From Rhea pennata (lineage: Eukaryota > Chordata > Aves > Rheiformes > Rheidae), in NCBI RefSeq assembly GCF_028389875.1, contig NC_084675.1, forward strand, positions 21,538,412-21,602,411: a stretch of DNA of 64,000 bases, written 5' to 3'. Position numbers and translations under genes: made by a program. Positions 11,650 through 23,760 of this stretch are shown here, piece after piece (positions within the stretch are counted from its first letter, which is position 1; every line of letters starts with the position of its first letter). A model generated the notes under the pieces. The model was not told the DNA's origin and made no database searches. It worked only from the letters and a program-made list of their open reading frames with translations.

Positions 11650-14600
11650 GCGAACGCCTGATCTTTAAAGCACAGCTCACAGGTCACGTTTCTGCACCGG
11701 CGCATCGCGGAAGGCACCCGGCCACACACGCTCCTGGCACCGGATCCACCGAAATCCCGGCCCCCCCCCCCCCGCTCCTCGAGGAGCAGAGGGGCAGAGG
11801 CGGCGCCACGCCGGGGGGGCCCCCGCCTCCGCGCGCCGTGGGGATGTGACCGACGCGACCGCACGCTCCCGGCCCCCGTCAGCGCCCCGGCTTCGCCCGC
11901 GCGTAGCCCGTGGGCACGGCGAGGCACGGAGCTGCCCGCTCGGGGCGGCTGCCCCGGGCACGCCACCGTGCTGCTCTGCCCGCGGGTTTGCACGGATCTT
12001 CGGCGCTTCGTTCCCCCCCTTTTTTTTTTAACGCAACAGCTCCGGGGCGGCTTTGCGTGCTGCACGGGAGAAGCAGCCTGTTCTCCTCCGCAGACGACGG
12101 CGCGGCAGGACTGCAGCAGTCGGCGGATGCTGCGAGAGGCAGCGGGCCACGTTCACGTCTGCTGGGGCTGGCTCAGCAGCACGGCGAGGGAGGCCGAGCG
12201 GAGGAACGGCTCCGGAGCACCGGGAACGTCCCCCGGCGGCAGGGCAGCTGCAAGGGGAAGCACCTCTTCGTGTGAGTTACCGAAGCGTTGGGCAATTTTT
12301 GCCTCGTGCCCTTTAGCAAAACACATCCAGCCCGGGAGAACAGGGTGGGGGGGGACATGGTGACAACTCCGGAAAGGAGCCACAGTTTCAAAGGCAGAAG
12401 GATGTGATGCAAAATCCTGCTGCAAGGAGCAGGGCAGAGCAAGAGCAGGGGGAAACACCAGCAAGCCCCGGATTACGCAGCAGCCCCGGCCTGCAGGCAC
12501 CTCCGGCTGCAGCGGGACGCTGCTCCAGCACCGAGCACACGAAGAGCGCGGCAAAAGCCCTCGTCTAGCGACAGCATCGCTGCGACGGACGTGCAGCAGC
12601 GAGTCGCTCGCCCAGCGAGCAATCATTCTGCATCAAAAAAGACCCACAGCTGCATTTGGCCATTCGAACCCCAAACTATACTCACCCCGCAAGAGCTCCT
12701 GGACCACAGGATTTGGTTTAGATTTGTGAGACAAGGAAGATGCCAGGTTTTTAATGCATATCCAGCAGTGTCCTCCTGCGCTTTCTCAGAGCCCCGATCC
12801 GCCTCCCAAGGCCACACTGAGCAGCGGCAACCCAGGATCCGTCCCCTCTGGGCCCATCCCAGGAGCTTCCAGCTACTCATCTGGCACCACCCAGCAGAGC
12901 CCTGAAAACTCGAAACTCCAACACGAACGTGCAGCGCAACAGTGTGTTGCAACACTGTGGATGGTTGTGACATGACTGCTAAAAACCTAAATTAGCCATT
13001 CTTGCAGCCTAGCCCTCTGCAAATCCTTCCTAATCCAATCGATTTTAGTGGCATTAAGTTGGCCTCTCTCTTCCCAAGCAACAGTTGGGAAAAATCTCCC
13101 TTTTCATCACGAGCACGTCCGAAATGCATTTGGCTACTTCCAGCACTTAACACGGAAACGTGCTGGGCCCCCGCGCGCGCTGGGGGCACGCGCTGTTTGC
13201 AGCACGGGCCCCTGCGCACGGCCCCTGCGCTGGGCCGTGAGGGTTTTGGTCTGGTCGCCCGGGGCTGACTGCTGCGGGGGGCTCAGGGCACCCGGAGGAG
13301 GCCGAGGGTGCGTGCAGCCGGCTCCGGCCCCCGCGGCCGTCAGTCGGCAGAGCGCCGTGGTTCCCCCCCGCCGCTGCCCCGAAACGCGCCGCTGGCTGAC
13401 GCGAAACACCGGGGCCCTTTCACCGGCACGCAGTCCGTTCGCACCGGAGCCCGGCGGCGGGTTGTCCCTGCAAGGCCCCAGCAGAGCCGGCCGCGCGGCC
13501 GCGGGGCACGTTCTTTTATCCGGTCTCCGTTCCAGTTACGGGAGCCAGGAGCGATTATCAATTCTCTGTTTGTGTAAAGCTCTAGCACATGCAGGATAAC
13601 AGCCCAACAAGGAATTTATAAATATAGTCTTCGGAGGCCGTAATTGTCACTTGAACCATCTGTTAAAGCTCAGAGCTAGGCAGGCGGCAGCGCAGCGCAC
13701 CGAAATACTCGGGGAAGCTCGGCGACGGCCGAGCCGCCGAGGGGCACGAGCGGGAGCGCCCGAGCGGAGGCGCCCGGGCTGGCCCTCGGCGCCGCGCGCT
13801 GCTCCGGCTCCGCCAGCGCCGACTCGCGGGAGGCGAAGGACAGAGTTAATGGCGCTGCTATTCCCAGGGCCTGCGTCATTAGGAAAAGAAAAGGCAGTCA
13901 AGCGTCTTCACTCGAATGCACCGTGCAATTTGTTTTACATTTAATATCATCCTCGTTCCCCGCAGAAGGGAGAGGGGATGAAATCCCCCCCCCCCCTTTT
14001 TTTTTCTGTCCGTGACGCTGCAGGGCATAAGCAAGGCCAAGGAAGGAATTTGATGCAATTTATACGATGGCAAAAATAATCTACACCTCTGCAGCGGTGG
14101 TGCTGCAAGCTACAGGCCGAGGCGAGTGGCTGCCGAAGCGGGTTACAGGCACTGCTGTCCTGAGCCGCCGGCTCGCCGCGCACCGAAAGCCAGCTCAGTG
14201 TTTAGCTCCTGGGCTTGCAAGGAGGGTGGTGGCAGAGCTTTCTCCTACCCACAACGGAGTCAACCCGCCCCGCGCTCCTGCCGCTGGCGCTGCCGGCACG
14301 TTGCCTGCGGGTGGGATTCGCTCCGCTTGCAAACGCACCGTGCCCGGCGCGGGGAATCGGCCTGGCTGCTTCGGACGGGGGAAACGGCCGCCGGGCTCGC
14401 AGCGCTGCCGCGCGCAGCAGGCGTCCCGGCCGGCCTCGAGCGCCGGCGCTAACCCTGGAGCTTCCCGGCAGGAGCAGGGTTTTCCCCTCCCACGGAAAGC
14501 CTCGCTGCTTCCCGCACATGCAAACGCCGCGTCCCGCTCCGGAGCAAACGCTTCCCTCTCTCCGCGGCGGCAGCGGGGCCGGTGCAAAACTCGGTGCACC

Positions 14601-17580
14601 CAATTTAACGGCGGGGGGTACGTGCACCCCTCCTACCCCCTCCGCAAAGAGGAGTCGGGGCCGGCGCGGCTTCCCCCACTCCCCACGGCTTCCCCTGCTG
14701 CCCGCGGCTTACCAGGCCCGCGCAGAGCTGCAAATGAAACCACCACGTCAGCTCCCACCCCCAGCACCTCTCCCTGCTCCCGGGGAGCCGCCGCGGCGCG
14801 CAGCCTCCGCGGGCGCTGGGTGCTGCAGCCGCGTCACGTTACATAATTCACGCAAGGCCTCCGGGTGCTGCTGCAATACAGAAATAATACGGCCCAGAAG
14901 CCGTGGTCCCACGGCAGATAGCAGCCGAAGTGCCAGGGTTTCTCTCCGGGGCTGGAGCAAGTAAGAGATAAAACACGCTTGCTCGAGAGCACAGGCGAGC
15001 GACAAACGCTTATCGTCACGTCAGCAGCCTCAAGGCTATTGCACAGCATCATGAAAAATATTATTCCTCCCACTCCGCTCACTTCAAACTTTCTATTTTT
15101 GGCACAGCCCGCGTTACCAAGCCGGGCTGCTGCCCTCGCCCAGCCTGGCTGTTTGGAAATCAGTCTGACCCGAGCCAAACGGGTTGTCCTTAGACCCTGT
15201 ACTGTATTATTTCTGTACTGCTGCTCTGGGGCAGCATCAGAGCTGCCGCCACGCTGCTGCAATGCCCAGGTCCGAACGCAAAATACACTGGGAAAAGAAC
15301 GTTTTTGCTAATTCAGTTCTGTGGAACTCTAGGATCTGTAACTGAGGGTGAAATTAGTCTCCAGGTGCACTTCAGTGTTGGAAAACAGCATGATAAATTA
15401 GCTCAGCTTTTTGCCTGGTTCGCCCGGATAATCCTTCAGGTGCAGCCAGACCGAGCGGATTGCACATCTCGGTAAATACCAAGGCCAAGCGGCGGCGGCC
15501 GCGGCGGATATACACCCCAGCACTGCCCGCAGTGCGCGACGGGCCCGCGTTCGAGTCCCCCCCGCAGCAGCCTGGCAGCGGAGCCGAGCGGAGGTCGCTC
15601 GCGCTGCCGGTTTGATTTATGAATATGGATTTTTTTGGTTAAGCCATTAGGAGCGGTGATGAAGCAGTTCAGCGTACATCCTGAACTGCAGCTCGCCTCA
15701 TTTGCCGCTCGCGCTGCAGAACATCCTCTGAACCTTCCCCCTGCACCGCTGTTCGTGCGGGGAAGATTATATTAAGCCTTTTTCCGTAATGCCGTAATTC
15801 CACCTTGTCGCCCTGAGCCTGCCGATAGGCGAAACGACCCAGCGCCAGGCAGGGAAACCGACGGGTGCAAAATGAGGTTGCGCAGGAATTCCCAAGTATC
15901 CGTTCCCAGCGGGAAAAACAGATTTGCCGCTGAAGCGGCGCAAAAAACCCTGCTAAACACGCTGAGCGCCCAGGGGGTCTGCTGCGGCCCCGCGGCCCCA
16001 GCGCCTCCTTCCCGCCCCCTCCGCGGCCGGGGACGCGGGGCGATGCCTCCGGAGCAGCCGGCAGCGCCCTGCCCCGCGGCTCCTCCGAAGTGCCGGAGAG
16101 GAAAACTATTGCAAAGCAGCGCGCGGGCTGCGGCTCGCTGCGCTGCTCCCCGGCGTCGCCCAAACCGGTTAGCTCCCTCTCCTGAGGTCGGGTTTCCCTG
16201 TTCCCAGGTCGGCACGGCCCCGGCAGAGGAGGCCTTGTGCAAGCAGGCGGTCGGAGGCAGCCCGTGCCCCGAACACCTCGCCGTGCAGCCAGGGGAACTG
16301 GAGAGGGAGAAGGGGCTCGGGCGTCCGGCCCCGGCACGTGCGCCCTCACGGGGCTCCAGCCCTCTGACGGAGGGGCAGAGGACCGAGGTCGCCAAAGCCC
16401 AGTTCCTGGTATCTCAGTCTTCCCCCACGGCGAAGGCGATGCCCTGAGTCCCTGTCCCGCCGTGTCCCCTAACAAACAGGACCCACGATGCGACCACGAA
16501 TGAAACAACTACGTCACCCGCGCTGGCGCCTCTGGGAGCAGCCCCGGAGAGGACGGGTTTCCAGCTTGTGGCATCTGAAGGCAACAACAAAGATGCTCAG
16601 AAAGGAGCACAAACAGCGACAAAGATCTCTGCAGAGTCACAGGAAATTAAACTTCCACGTTATTTATTTGAACAACTCACCGAACTCTTAAATCTAGCAG
16701 TTCAAATGATGGCAGCGATCTAGTGCATGACTCACCACCGGTCCTTCCCTCGCCGGGTTTTAATCAGCAGCAGCATCCAGGGGGCCGAGCCAGACAGCTC
16801 CAGCGCTGCTGATGCAGCAGCAGATGACGGAGATCGTCCGCCCCGGCCAGGATTACGGCCGTAAGGCAAGCGGCTGCCAAGGACTGGGCGCAAGGGTGGG
16901 ATAAACGCACTAGAGCGGGTAGCAAGGTCACTGCAAAGGGGACATTTCCTACCTGTCTGTGGTATTGAGGTAACAAGATCAGATTTAAGGACGGGAGGTC
17001 ACGCGAGCCTTAAGAGTCTCCGTGGGAAGAGATGTGGTTGCAGGCACCAGGGCGAGCAGCAAGAGCAGCCCCAGCCTGCGCCTAATTCAGGTTCCTGGTG
17101 GTGTCACGAAGCAGGAGGTGAAGTAAGGGAGAAGGTGAGGGAGAAACGGAAAAAAGCCCCAGGGAGAAGCCAGCCACAAAGGGAGACGCTGGGAGAAGGG
17201 CGCTGAGGACACAACGGCTGAAAGGGAGAGGGAGGCGAGTGGGTTAAATTTAATTTTAAAGCAGCTACGTTTTCCCTGGCTGCAGGGTGCAAAACGCTCA
17301 CGCTGTTCAGTGGGTTCGGGCTGTCCCTCAGGTACCCACACGGCAGATGTCAAACCGAGCCAGCTGACGGGCACCGGTTCGCCTTGGCTTGGCAGCTGCG
17401 TGGCTCCGCGCACGTCCAGCCACCCTGCGCCCGTCTCTGCAAGCGTATCGGGTCAGGGATTCCCAAGTCCTGAAGGGACTGAGTCCCCAGGGTGCCCTGA
17501 AGGTCAGGACCTGAACAGGCCAGGTCCTGTGGCTGCCCAGATCCCAGGGTTGCCAGTCCCAGGTTTTGGGTGTGTGTGGG
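11650..17580. other. Alternating CpG-rich and AT-richer DNA; no gene recognised
   Basis: CpG-rich blocks occur at about 11.7-12.3, 13.15-13.9, 14.1-14.85 and 15.45-16.45 kb. AT-richer islands lie between them at about 12.6-13.1, 13.54-13.67, 13.9-14.1 and 15.0-15.4 kb. The 13.54-13.67 kb island contains TGTTTGTGTAAA, a forkhead-like motif. I saw no splice-consistent coding exon; this is candidate regulatory or long-intron sequence. Confidence 0.5.
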
Positions 17581-17584
17581 GGGG

Positions 17585-18290
17585 TGTCTCATAGGTGCCA
17601 GGTCCCATAGATGCCCAGATTCTGTAGGTGCAGGTGTCCAGGGTGGTCCAGAGTCCCAGAGGTGCCAGGTTCCATAGGGGCCCAGGTCCTAGAATCCCAG
17701 ATCTCATAGGTGCCCACATCCCCAGGGGCCCCATAGGTGTAGGGGTCCTAGCTACAAGGACATACAGTCCCATAGCTACAAGGTTTCATAGGAGGTCCTA
17801 GAGTCCCAGATACTATAGGTGCCTAGGACCCATAGCTGCGGGGGTGCCAGGTGGTCCAGGGTCCCAGGGGTGCCAGGTCCCATAGGTGCCCAGGTCCCAT
17901 AGCTGTGGGTGTGCCAGGTGGTCCAGGGTCCGAGAGGTGCCCCAGTCCCATAGGTGCCAGGTCCCATAGCTGCAGGGGTGCCAGGTCCCAGAGGTGCCCA
18001 GATCCCAGAGGTGCGGGGGTGCTGGGGGGTCCAGGGTCCCAGGGGTGCCAGGTCCCAGGGGTGTGGGGGTCCTGGGTGCTCCAGGGTCCCGGGGATGCCC
18101 TGGTCCCGGGGGTGCCGGGTGGTCCAGGGTCCCGAGGGTGCCGGGTCCCAGGGGTGCGGGGTTGCCGGGTGGTCCAGGGTCCCGGGGGTGCCGGGTCCCA
18201 GGGGTGCGGGGTTGCCGGGTGGTCCAGGCTCCTGGGGGTGTCCCGGTCCCGGGGGGTCCTGGGTGCTCCAGGCTCCCGGGGGTGCCGGGG
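17585..18290. repeat. GC-rich minisatellite (short GGTGCC/GGTCCCAG-type units, ~50-bp higher-order unit)
   Basis: The array is built from variants of GGTGCCAGGTCCCAKAG and TGGTCCAGGGTCCC, arranged in a longer unit. From about 18,119 two near-identical 50-bp units follow each other. The left end is AT-richer (CCCATAGGTGCC), while the right end is almost pure G/C (CCCGGGGGTGCCGGG). Both strands stay open for more than 200 codons only because of the repeat. Confidence 0.92.
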
Positions 18291-18545
18291 GGCTCCCGGG
18301 CGCCGCCGCCCCGCCGAGCCGGTCTCGGGGCGCCCCCTGGCGGGCGCGACGCGCCACGGCGCCTCCGGCCGCGGGCGCGGAGCGAGAAGCCCCGGAGCGG
18401 GCGGCTGCCGGGGGCGCCCAGGGGCCCTCGGGGACACCAGCGCCCCGGAGCCAGCGGCGGAGCCGGGGCGAGTCGGGGCGCGGCGAGCGAGCGGGCCGCG
18501 CGCGGAGGGACGAGGCCACGGCTCTGACGCGCACGCAGGGTAATT
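18291..18545. promoter_or_regulatory. CpG island flanking the minisatellite
   Basis: Dense CpG, with a CTCF-like site at 18,329-18,347. It ends abruptly at about 18,545, where AT-rich DNA resumes. It could be an orphan promoter; no coding exon recognised. Confidence 0.5.
18329..18347 (-). promoter_or_regulatory. Strong CTCF-like motif
   Basis: On the minus strand the sequence CCGCCAGGGGGCGC matches the CTCF core (CCACYAGGGGGCGC) at all but one position. Confidence 0.6.
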
Positions 18546-20194
18546 CCTGCAAAGATGCGCCAGCGGGGATGGCTGCCTGCAAGCCGCAGGCTGACAAGTC
18601 CACGGAACCAAAGAAAAATCTCATTTATCTTTGATTAGCTCTGTAGAGCTTGCCACTAATTAACCTTTTGCATTAGAAAAAGCAGGAAAAATAAAGTCTT
18701 CCTGGGAGCAGAGCAAACACGGCACACAGCAAACTCCTCGCCCTCCTCCCAGCCTGCGCCCCAGGGAGCGATGCAAAGGGAGGGCAGACCCACGTTTGGG
18801 CAGCGTGACGTTCCCCGAGGACCTGCACCAAGCGTTCCTCCCACGTCACGGGGGGGCTGGATGATGCCCCCCTCTCGTCTCTCACAGGAGCGAAAGGGTT
18901 CGGCTGTCAGGACGCAACACATGGCCAATGACCAGCTGTGGAGCTGTGTATCAGATAAACGGTACCCAGCCGAGCTGGGAACTACGGAAGAGGCTCCTAG
19001 TCTTTATTCCCGTTGGAAAAAGTGAAAAACCTCAAACCTTCCCAAGCAATAGTCACTCAAAGCCTCCACTGCAGCCTGGTCCTGAAGGAGTGGGGAGATA
19101 AGGACCGTGACGGAGCGAACGACAGCATTTCACACAGCTCAGGGGTGCCGATACTCTAGGGCAAGTTCACACAACGCACAGACCAAACTGATTTTGATTG
19201 CCAGGCAGGTCAACCAGCACAGGGGCTCCAGATCTACCAGCCAGCATGTCTCTCCAACAGCCCCCCCCCCCCAAAATATACACTAGGCAGCAGGCCAAAG
19301 TACTGCGCAGAAGAGAAATGCAGGGGAAACCCACCTTCCTTCGCAGGCAGGACTGACAGATCTCCGATTCCTCGTTCAAGCACCAAAGCAATTGCACTGT
19401 AGTTTTCAGAAACAAGCCGGACCACAAATGGTACAGCTGGCCTCTCCAGTGGAGACCCAGCCCTAAGGAGACCATGAAAGGCTGCAAATGCAGTCCCCAA
19501 GCCAGCGTGGAAGGTGTCTGGTTAGAGCAACTCTCTTCCCACAGCAAGAGGGGCAAATTCATGCAACCTCTTCCTCGGTTTCTAAGTTAAGGACCACGGG
19601 CAGAACCCCCTCCCCACTCTGCCGTTAACGGCTGTGGCACTCAGAACCTTCACTTACCCTGGCAGACAGAAAAAGCAGCTCATCCATCACCAAGTCTGAG
19701 GAGATGAACCCATCTGTTGAGGAATATTGCTGCCAGGTCAAAGATAACTCCTCAGTTCTCAGCCAAAGTCTTCGGTAAAGGAGTTGAACAGGACTTTGCC
19801 CTCAGCTACCCCAGACAGGCGCAAGCTGCCGTGTTCCTCTCCCGGAGGCGTTAAGCTGCCCAGGAGCAAACGTTCAAAACACTGAGCACTCGGTTTCTTT
19901 GGAAGCCGAGGGAGGGTTGCAAGACAGCAAGCCAGCATTTGGGAGCTGCATGTGGCTGGTATTCAGAAATACTACCACTTGAGAAACTACATTTGCACTC
20001 CTCAAAGGCCAAACATATGGTAGGAGTTACCGCATGCTTATTATACATGTTTTACTGATTGCTTTCCTCTGCTAAGCAATTAAGGCCTGAAGGATTGCAT
20101 GATCACACTTCACATAAAGGGTGAAGGGATGGAGTCAGAGGGGTCTTGCTGCACCAGAAAGTTAACACCTATGAAATTAGGGGAAGGCATTGGT

Positions 20195-20197
<3 letters not shown>

Positions 20198-20235
<38 letters not shown>
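20198..20235. repeat. Poly(A) run, 38 bp
   Basis: 38 uninterrupted A residues. It could be a retroposon tail, but no SINE or processed pseudogene body is recognisable upstream and no target-site duplication was identified. Confidence 0.97.
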
Positions 20236-20236
<1 letters not shown>

Positions 20237-23200
20237 AGAACAACTGAAGAGGTCTCCCATTCACAGATCATTGCTCTCAAGGACCTGGAACAGTGTGCTC
20301 TGGCCTTGATCAACTACTGGCATTGAGAAGGCATAGCCATTTTCTGTTCGCATGTGAACTTTGAGAGTCAGTAGCTGGAGTGCTCAGTGTCCAAGGTTTG
20401 CTCTCAAAAATAATAATCTGCCAACAAACTGTTACTGGCAGAACTGGCTTGCATAACTGGAAGTGCAACATCCAGTCCAATAAAGCTACTGAAGGCAGGA
20501 CTCGGGTTTACCTTGGCCCAGCCATTCACACTGAACTCGGGACTCCTCTGTACGTCCTGGCACACAACCAGCCACAAGACCTGCTGTGCAAGGACAAATG
20601 ACTCCTCGGTGGCAGCTGAGCCCAAGCCACAACGGTAAATCCAACTTCTCCAATTTCAACATACTCACTCATCCAGAAAAACTCAAGTCTGAGTGAGGTC
20701 TATGATTTCTATAATAGGTTGAGGCAGGAGGGAACCAAATGAGGAAAAAGGGATAATAAATACAGATGATTCTCAGCCTGTTTCCATAAAGAAAGGGGCT
20801 TGCATCATCCTGCTGCCTGCCTCCCCCCTCCTCATCCCCATCCCTCCCACTAGGTTTGGGCAAGCTGATTTCTTTCAGCCCAAGTAGAACAAAATATGAG
20901 TTTCAGAATTGCCACGTCCTTCATTTCAGAAACAGAGTTACCTGGGTGGGCAGAAAGATTTAAGCAGGGCTCAGGTCACTACCTCTGCAGGGCCAAGACG
21001 TGGCCGACAGTGAGCGGACACGGCTCGGAGCCGGCCCGGCGTGTGCTCCTGGCTCCACAAGCAGCAGCAAGTGGTTGCGGCAGAGCAGGGCACCGCGCAC
21101 CCCAGGGCGGGAGCTGCGCGTGGTAGGTGCCTGGGGAAGAACGGACAAAATGGATCAGGGGAGAGTTGGGGTTTTGCAGCATGTGAGTTGTGGGGATGTG
21201 TGTCTCATGTCTGTAGGAAAACAGTTCTACTGCTCACTGAGTACAAGAATGAGGGAGAATTAGTTCTTATCACAAGATGGAAGACTGGCTGCTGCACATC
21301 AGGAGGGTGGAATGTTACCTGCCACTTTTCTTTGGAAAAGAAAAAGAAATAAACAGAGGTTAAGTTCACAAAACTTTCATTTTTATTATTTGAAATTGGA
21401 AAAGGCTCCTTGGGTAACAATGATCAGGTGGAAAAGTAACACACAAACTTTGCTCAGTTTACTGATACCTGGGACGCAGCAGGCCAAGTGTTGCCGAGTC
21501 ACATCTGGCTTTTATAGAGCCAGGTCATTCCCTGCAAACCCGCAAATAAAGGGACAAAACTCTGTCCCTCAGGTGGGGGAACAGACGGGAGGTCAAGTTG
21601 TTTAAACTACAATTATCATGTTCCACATTGATGTTTGTGGCATTAAACTGAGGTGTTCAATGTCAAACAGCATTTCAGAGAGAAAAGTTCACCCTCCACC
21701 TCCGTGCTACCCTCTGTAAGAAGCAGAGATCTGGTGTCTCATCTTCATTTTTAATAACAATGAAAATAAAGTACAACTTATTTACACTCAAAGCCTGCTG
21801 GAAATACCCAGATTAGTCAGTCAGTGCCATGTTAAAGTGGTTAGTGCAAATTACACACAAAAATAGGGTACACCTGCTATGGGGAACATAAGGGTATTAA
21901 CCAATTAAAAAAGTGCAGGTTGCTTTTAATTAAACCAATAAACACAGTTGAGCTGAGTGCTCTTTTCCTCAAAAATTAGAGAGAGACCACAACCCAAACA
22001 AAACCCAGAAACATACATTTTAACTTAGCTCAGAAAAAGCCAGTGGCACTCACATTTTGATAACTTATCTTCCACTCCACAGCCTGATCACATGTATCTC
22101 AAATATTTCACTGTCCAACTGGTAAGTTACGCTGTCCGCCTGGCCCGCATCGTGAAGGCCAGCATGCAATCCTTTGGCAGCTGAACACAACAGAAGATTA
22201 TTGGCCATGTGAGCAACCAGCTACAGGACAAAGTTAATATATTATCATTTCCTAAACTAACAAGCTGAGATTATACAATCCATTTCTGAACAACATCCAA
22301 CACTCTTATTACGTTCCACTAGTCTTAAAATTAATAAAAAACAATAAAAAGTTACTCTTTTATAAAAGTAAACATTGAGCCAGCTACATTTTTTTCTGGG
22401 AGTTTGCATCTCCAAGCACGAATTTCTTTTCTCCCTAGTACTAGTTTCCTAATTAATTGCAGTCCGACCTTTATTCTCCCATTCCAGGACAGCCGCAGCA
22501 GTACTACACCATTTGCTCCAGATTCAACAGTTGCTACAGAGGAAAGCTGACACCCAAGATTACAAATAATCCTGTCCCTCCACCTCCTCAGTCAAAAAAA
22601 GAAGCTGACAAGTCTCTGTGGACTGCAGCAAGTCTTCTTTAGCAACAAAGCCTGATCACAGCACATTTATAGCTATGAAATCAGGCCCAACACAAATAAA
22701 CAAACCAGTTGGATGAGGATCTTTGATTCTTCTGTTTCCCAGCTGGCTGAATCCATGTGTTTTGACATGCAGAAAGCATGATCTAGGAGCACAACATAGC
22801 CTGAGCATCTAAGTCACTTGATTACAGCTCCTGAGCTAGAATTAAGCCCCCATTCAGGTCTTCCAGTACTCCCTACCACTGACAAGCTCTTTTCCATCTT
22901 CCCTGATACTTTCCACCCATCTGGGATCAAGGAATATGCTAACTGTCCCCAAGGTAATCTACAGAAGGTGACCAATGTCATATCATCGGCAGTCGGACAC
23001 TTACTACCATCTGCAAGACTGTACCACACATTATCCCCATCCACAACTCAAGAGAAATATCCCAGAAAGCTGACAACGTGGGTTCAGGAAAGAGAGTACA
23101 CACCAAAATGTCCTGGGCAGAGAGGTGGTAAAGCCTGCGCCAAACACAAACAAGCAAAGCAAAACACTGCACTACCACCACCACTTCCTACAAGTACCTA

Positions 23201-23701
23201 CAGGGGAGGCAGAAGCAGGGCTGTGGTCAGATCCCCCTTGGCCTTGACTGGCAATGCCAAGGCTTGGATCTGAACAGCCTTCCAAGAAATCTGGTGGCAC
23301 TGCTAATTCTGCCCAGCTCAGCAACTGCCAACACACAAAATCCTCCTTTTTTTCGCTCCCATTTCTCCAAGCCTTCTGAGGTACAAGCTAGTTCTCCTCA
23401 TGGCCTTATTCTGCCTCTCCCTGTAAGCACTGATGTAACCAGGCACAAAGGACCCAATATAGGCACAGAGCGCCCAGAGCACTGCGTCCATCTCTCTAGC
23501 TTTGCTGTCTTGCCAACTTTCCTCATTCAGCAAGCCAAATCAGAGGGATTTTTCTTCTGAAATGCCACAAAAGCCTACCAGGCTTTGAGGAGTGGAAGGT
23601 GAGACGAGAGGAAAAAGGAGGAGCATTAATAAGAATTTGCCATTTTTTGCTGTCTTTGCTCTAGACAGAATAAAGCCACAATGTACCAGCAGTTTGGCCT
23701 C

Positions 23702-23760
23702 TAATTGGGATTAGTACATTCTGACATTTTGAGGCCAATCAGGTACACTATAAATAAAAG
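23702..23760 (+). promoter_or_regulatory. Isolated CCAAT plus TATA box cluster (candidate promoter)
   Basis: TAATTG and GGATTA (23,702-23,713, homeodomain-type sites) are followed by GGCCAATCAG (CCAAT at 23,735-23,739) and TATAAATA (23,749-23,756). A start site would fall near 23,780. The open frame that follows has no early ATG and matches no family I know. Confidence 0.3.

Noticed and set aside
17776-18634. Open frames over 200 codons on both strands in the minisatellite
   Set aside because: Repeat-derived Gly/Pro-rich frames with no stop because of unit composition; open on both strands at once.
20198-20235. Poly(A) as the tail of a processed pseudogene
   Set aside because: The 300 bp upstream contain no recognisable coding or SINE body.
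22457-22642. Plus-strand segment that reads like a proline-rich C-terminus (NNPVPPPPQSKKEADKSLW)
   Set aside because: It has a fair CCAG acceptor but no partner exon, no known family, and the other two frames are nearly as open.
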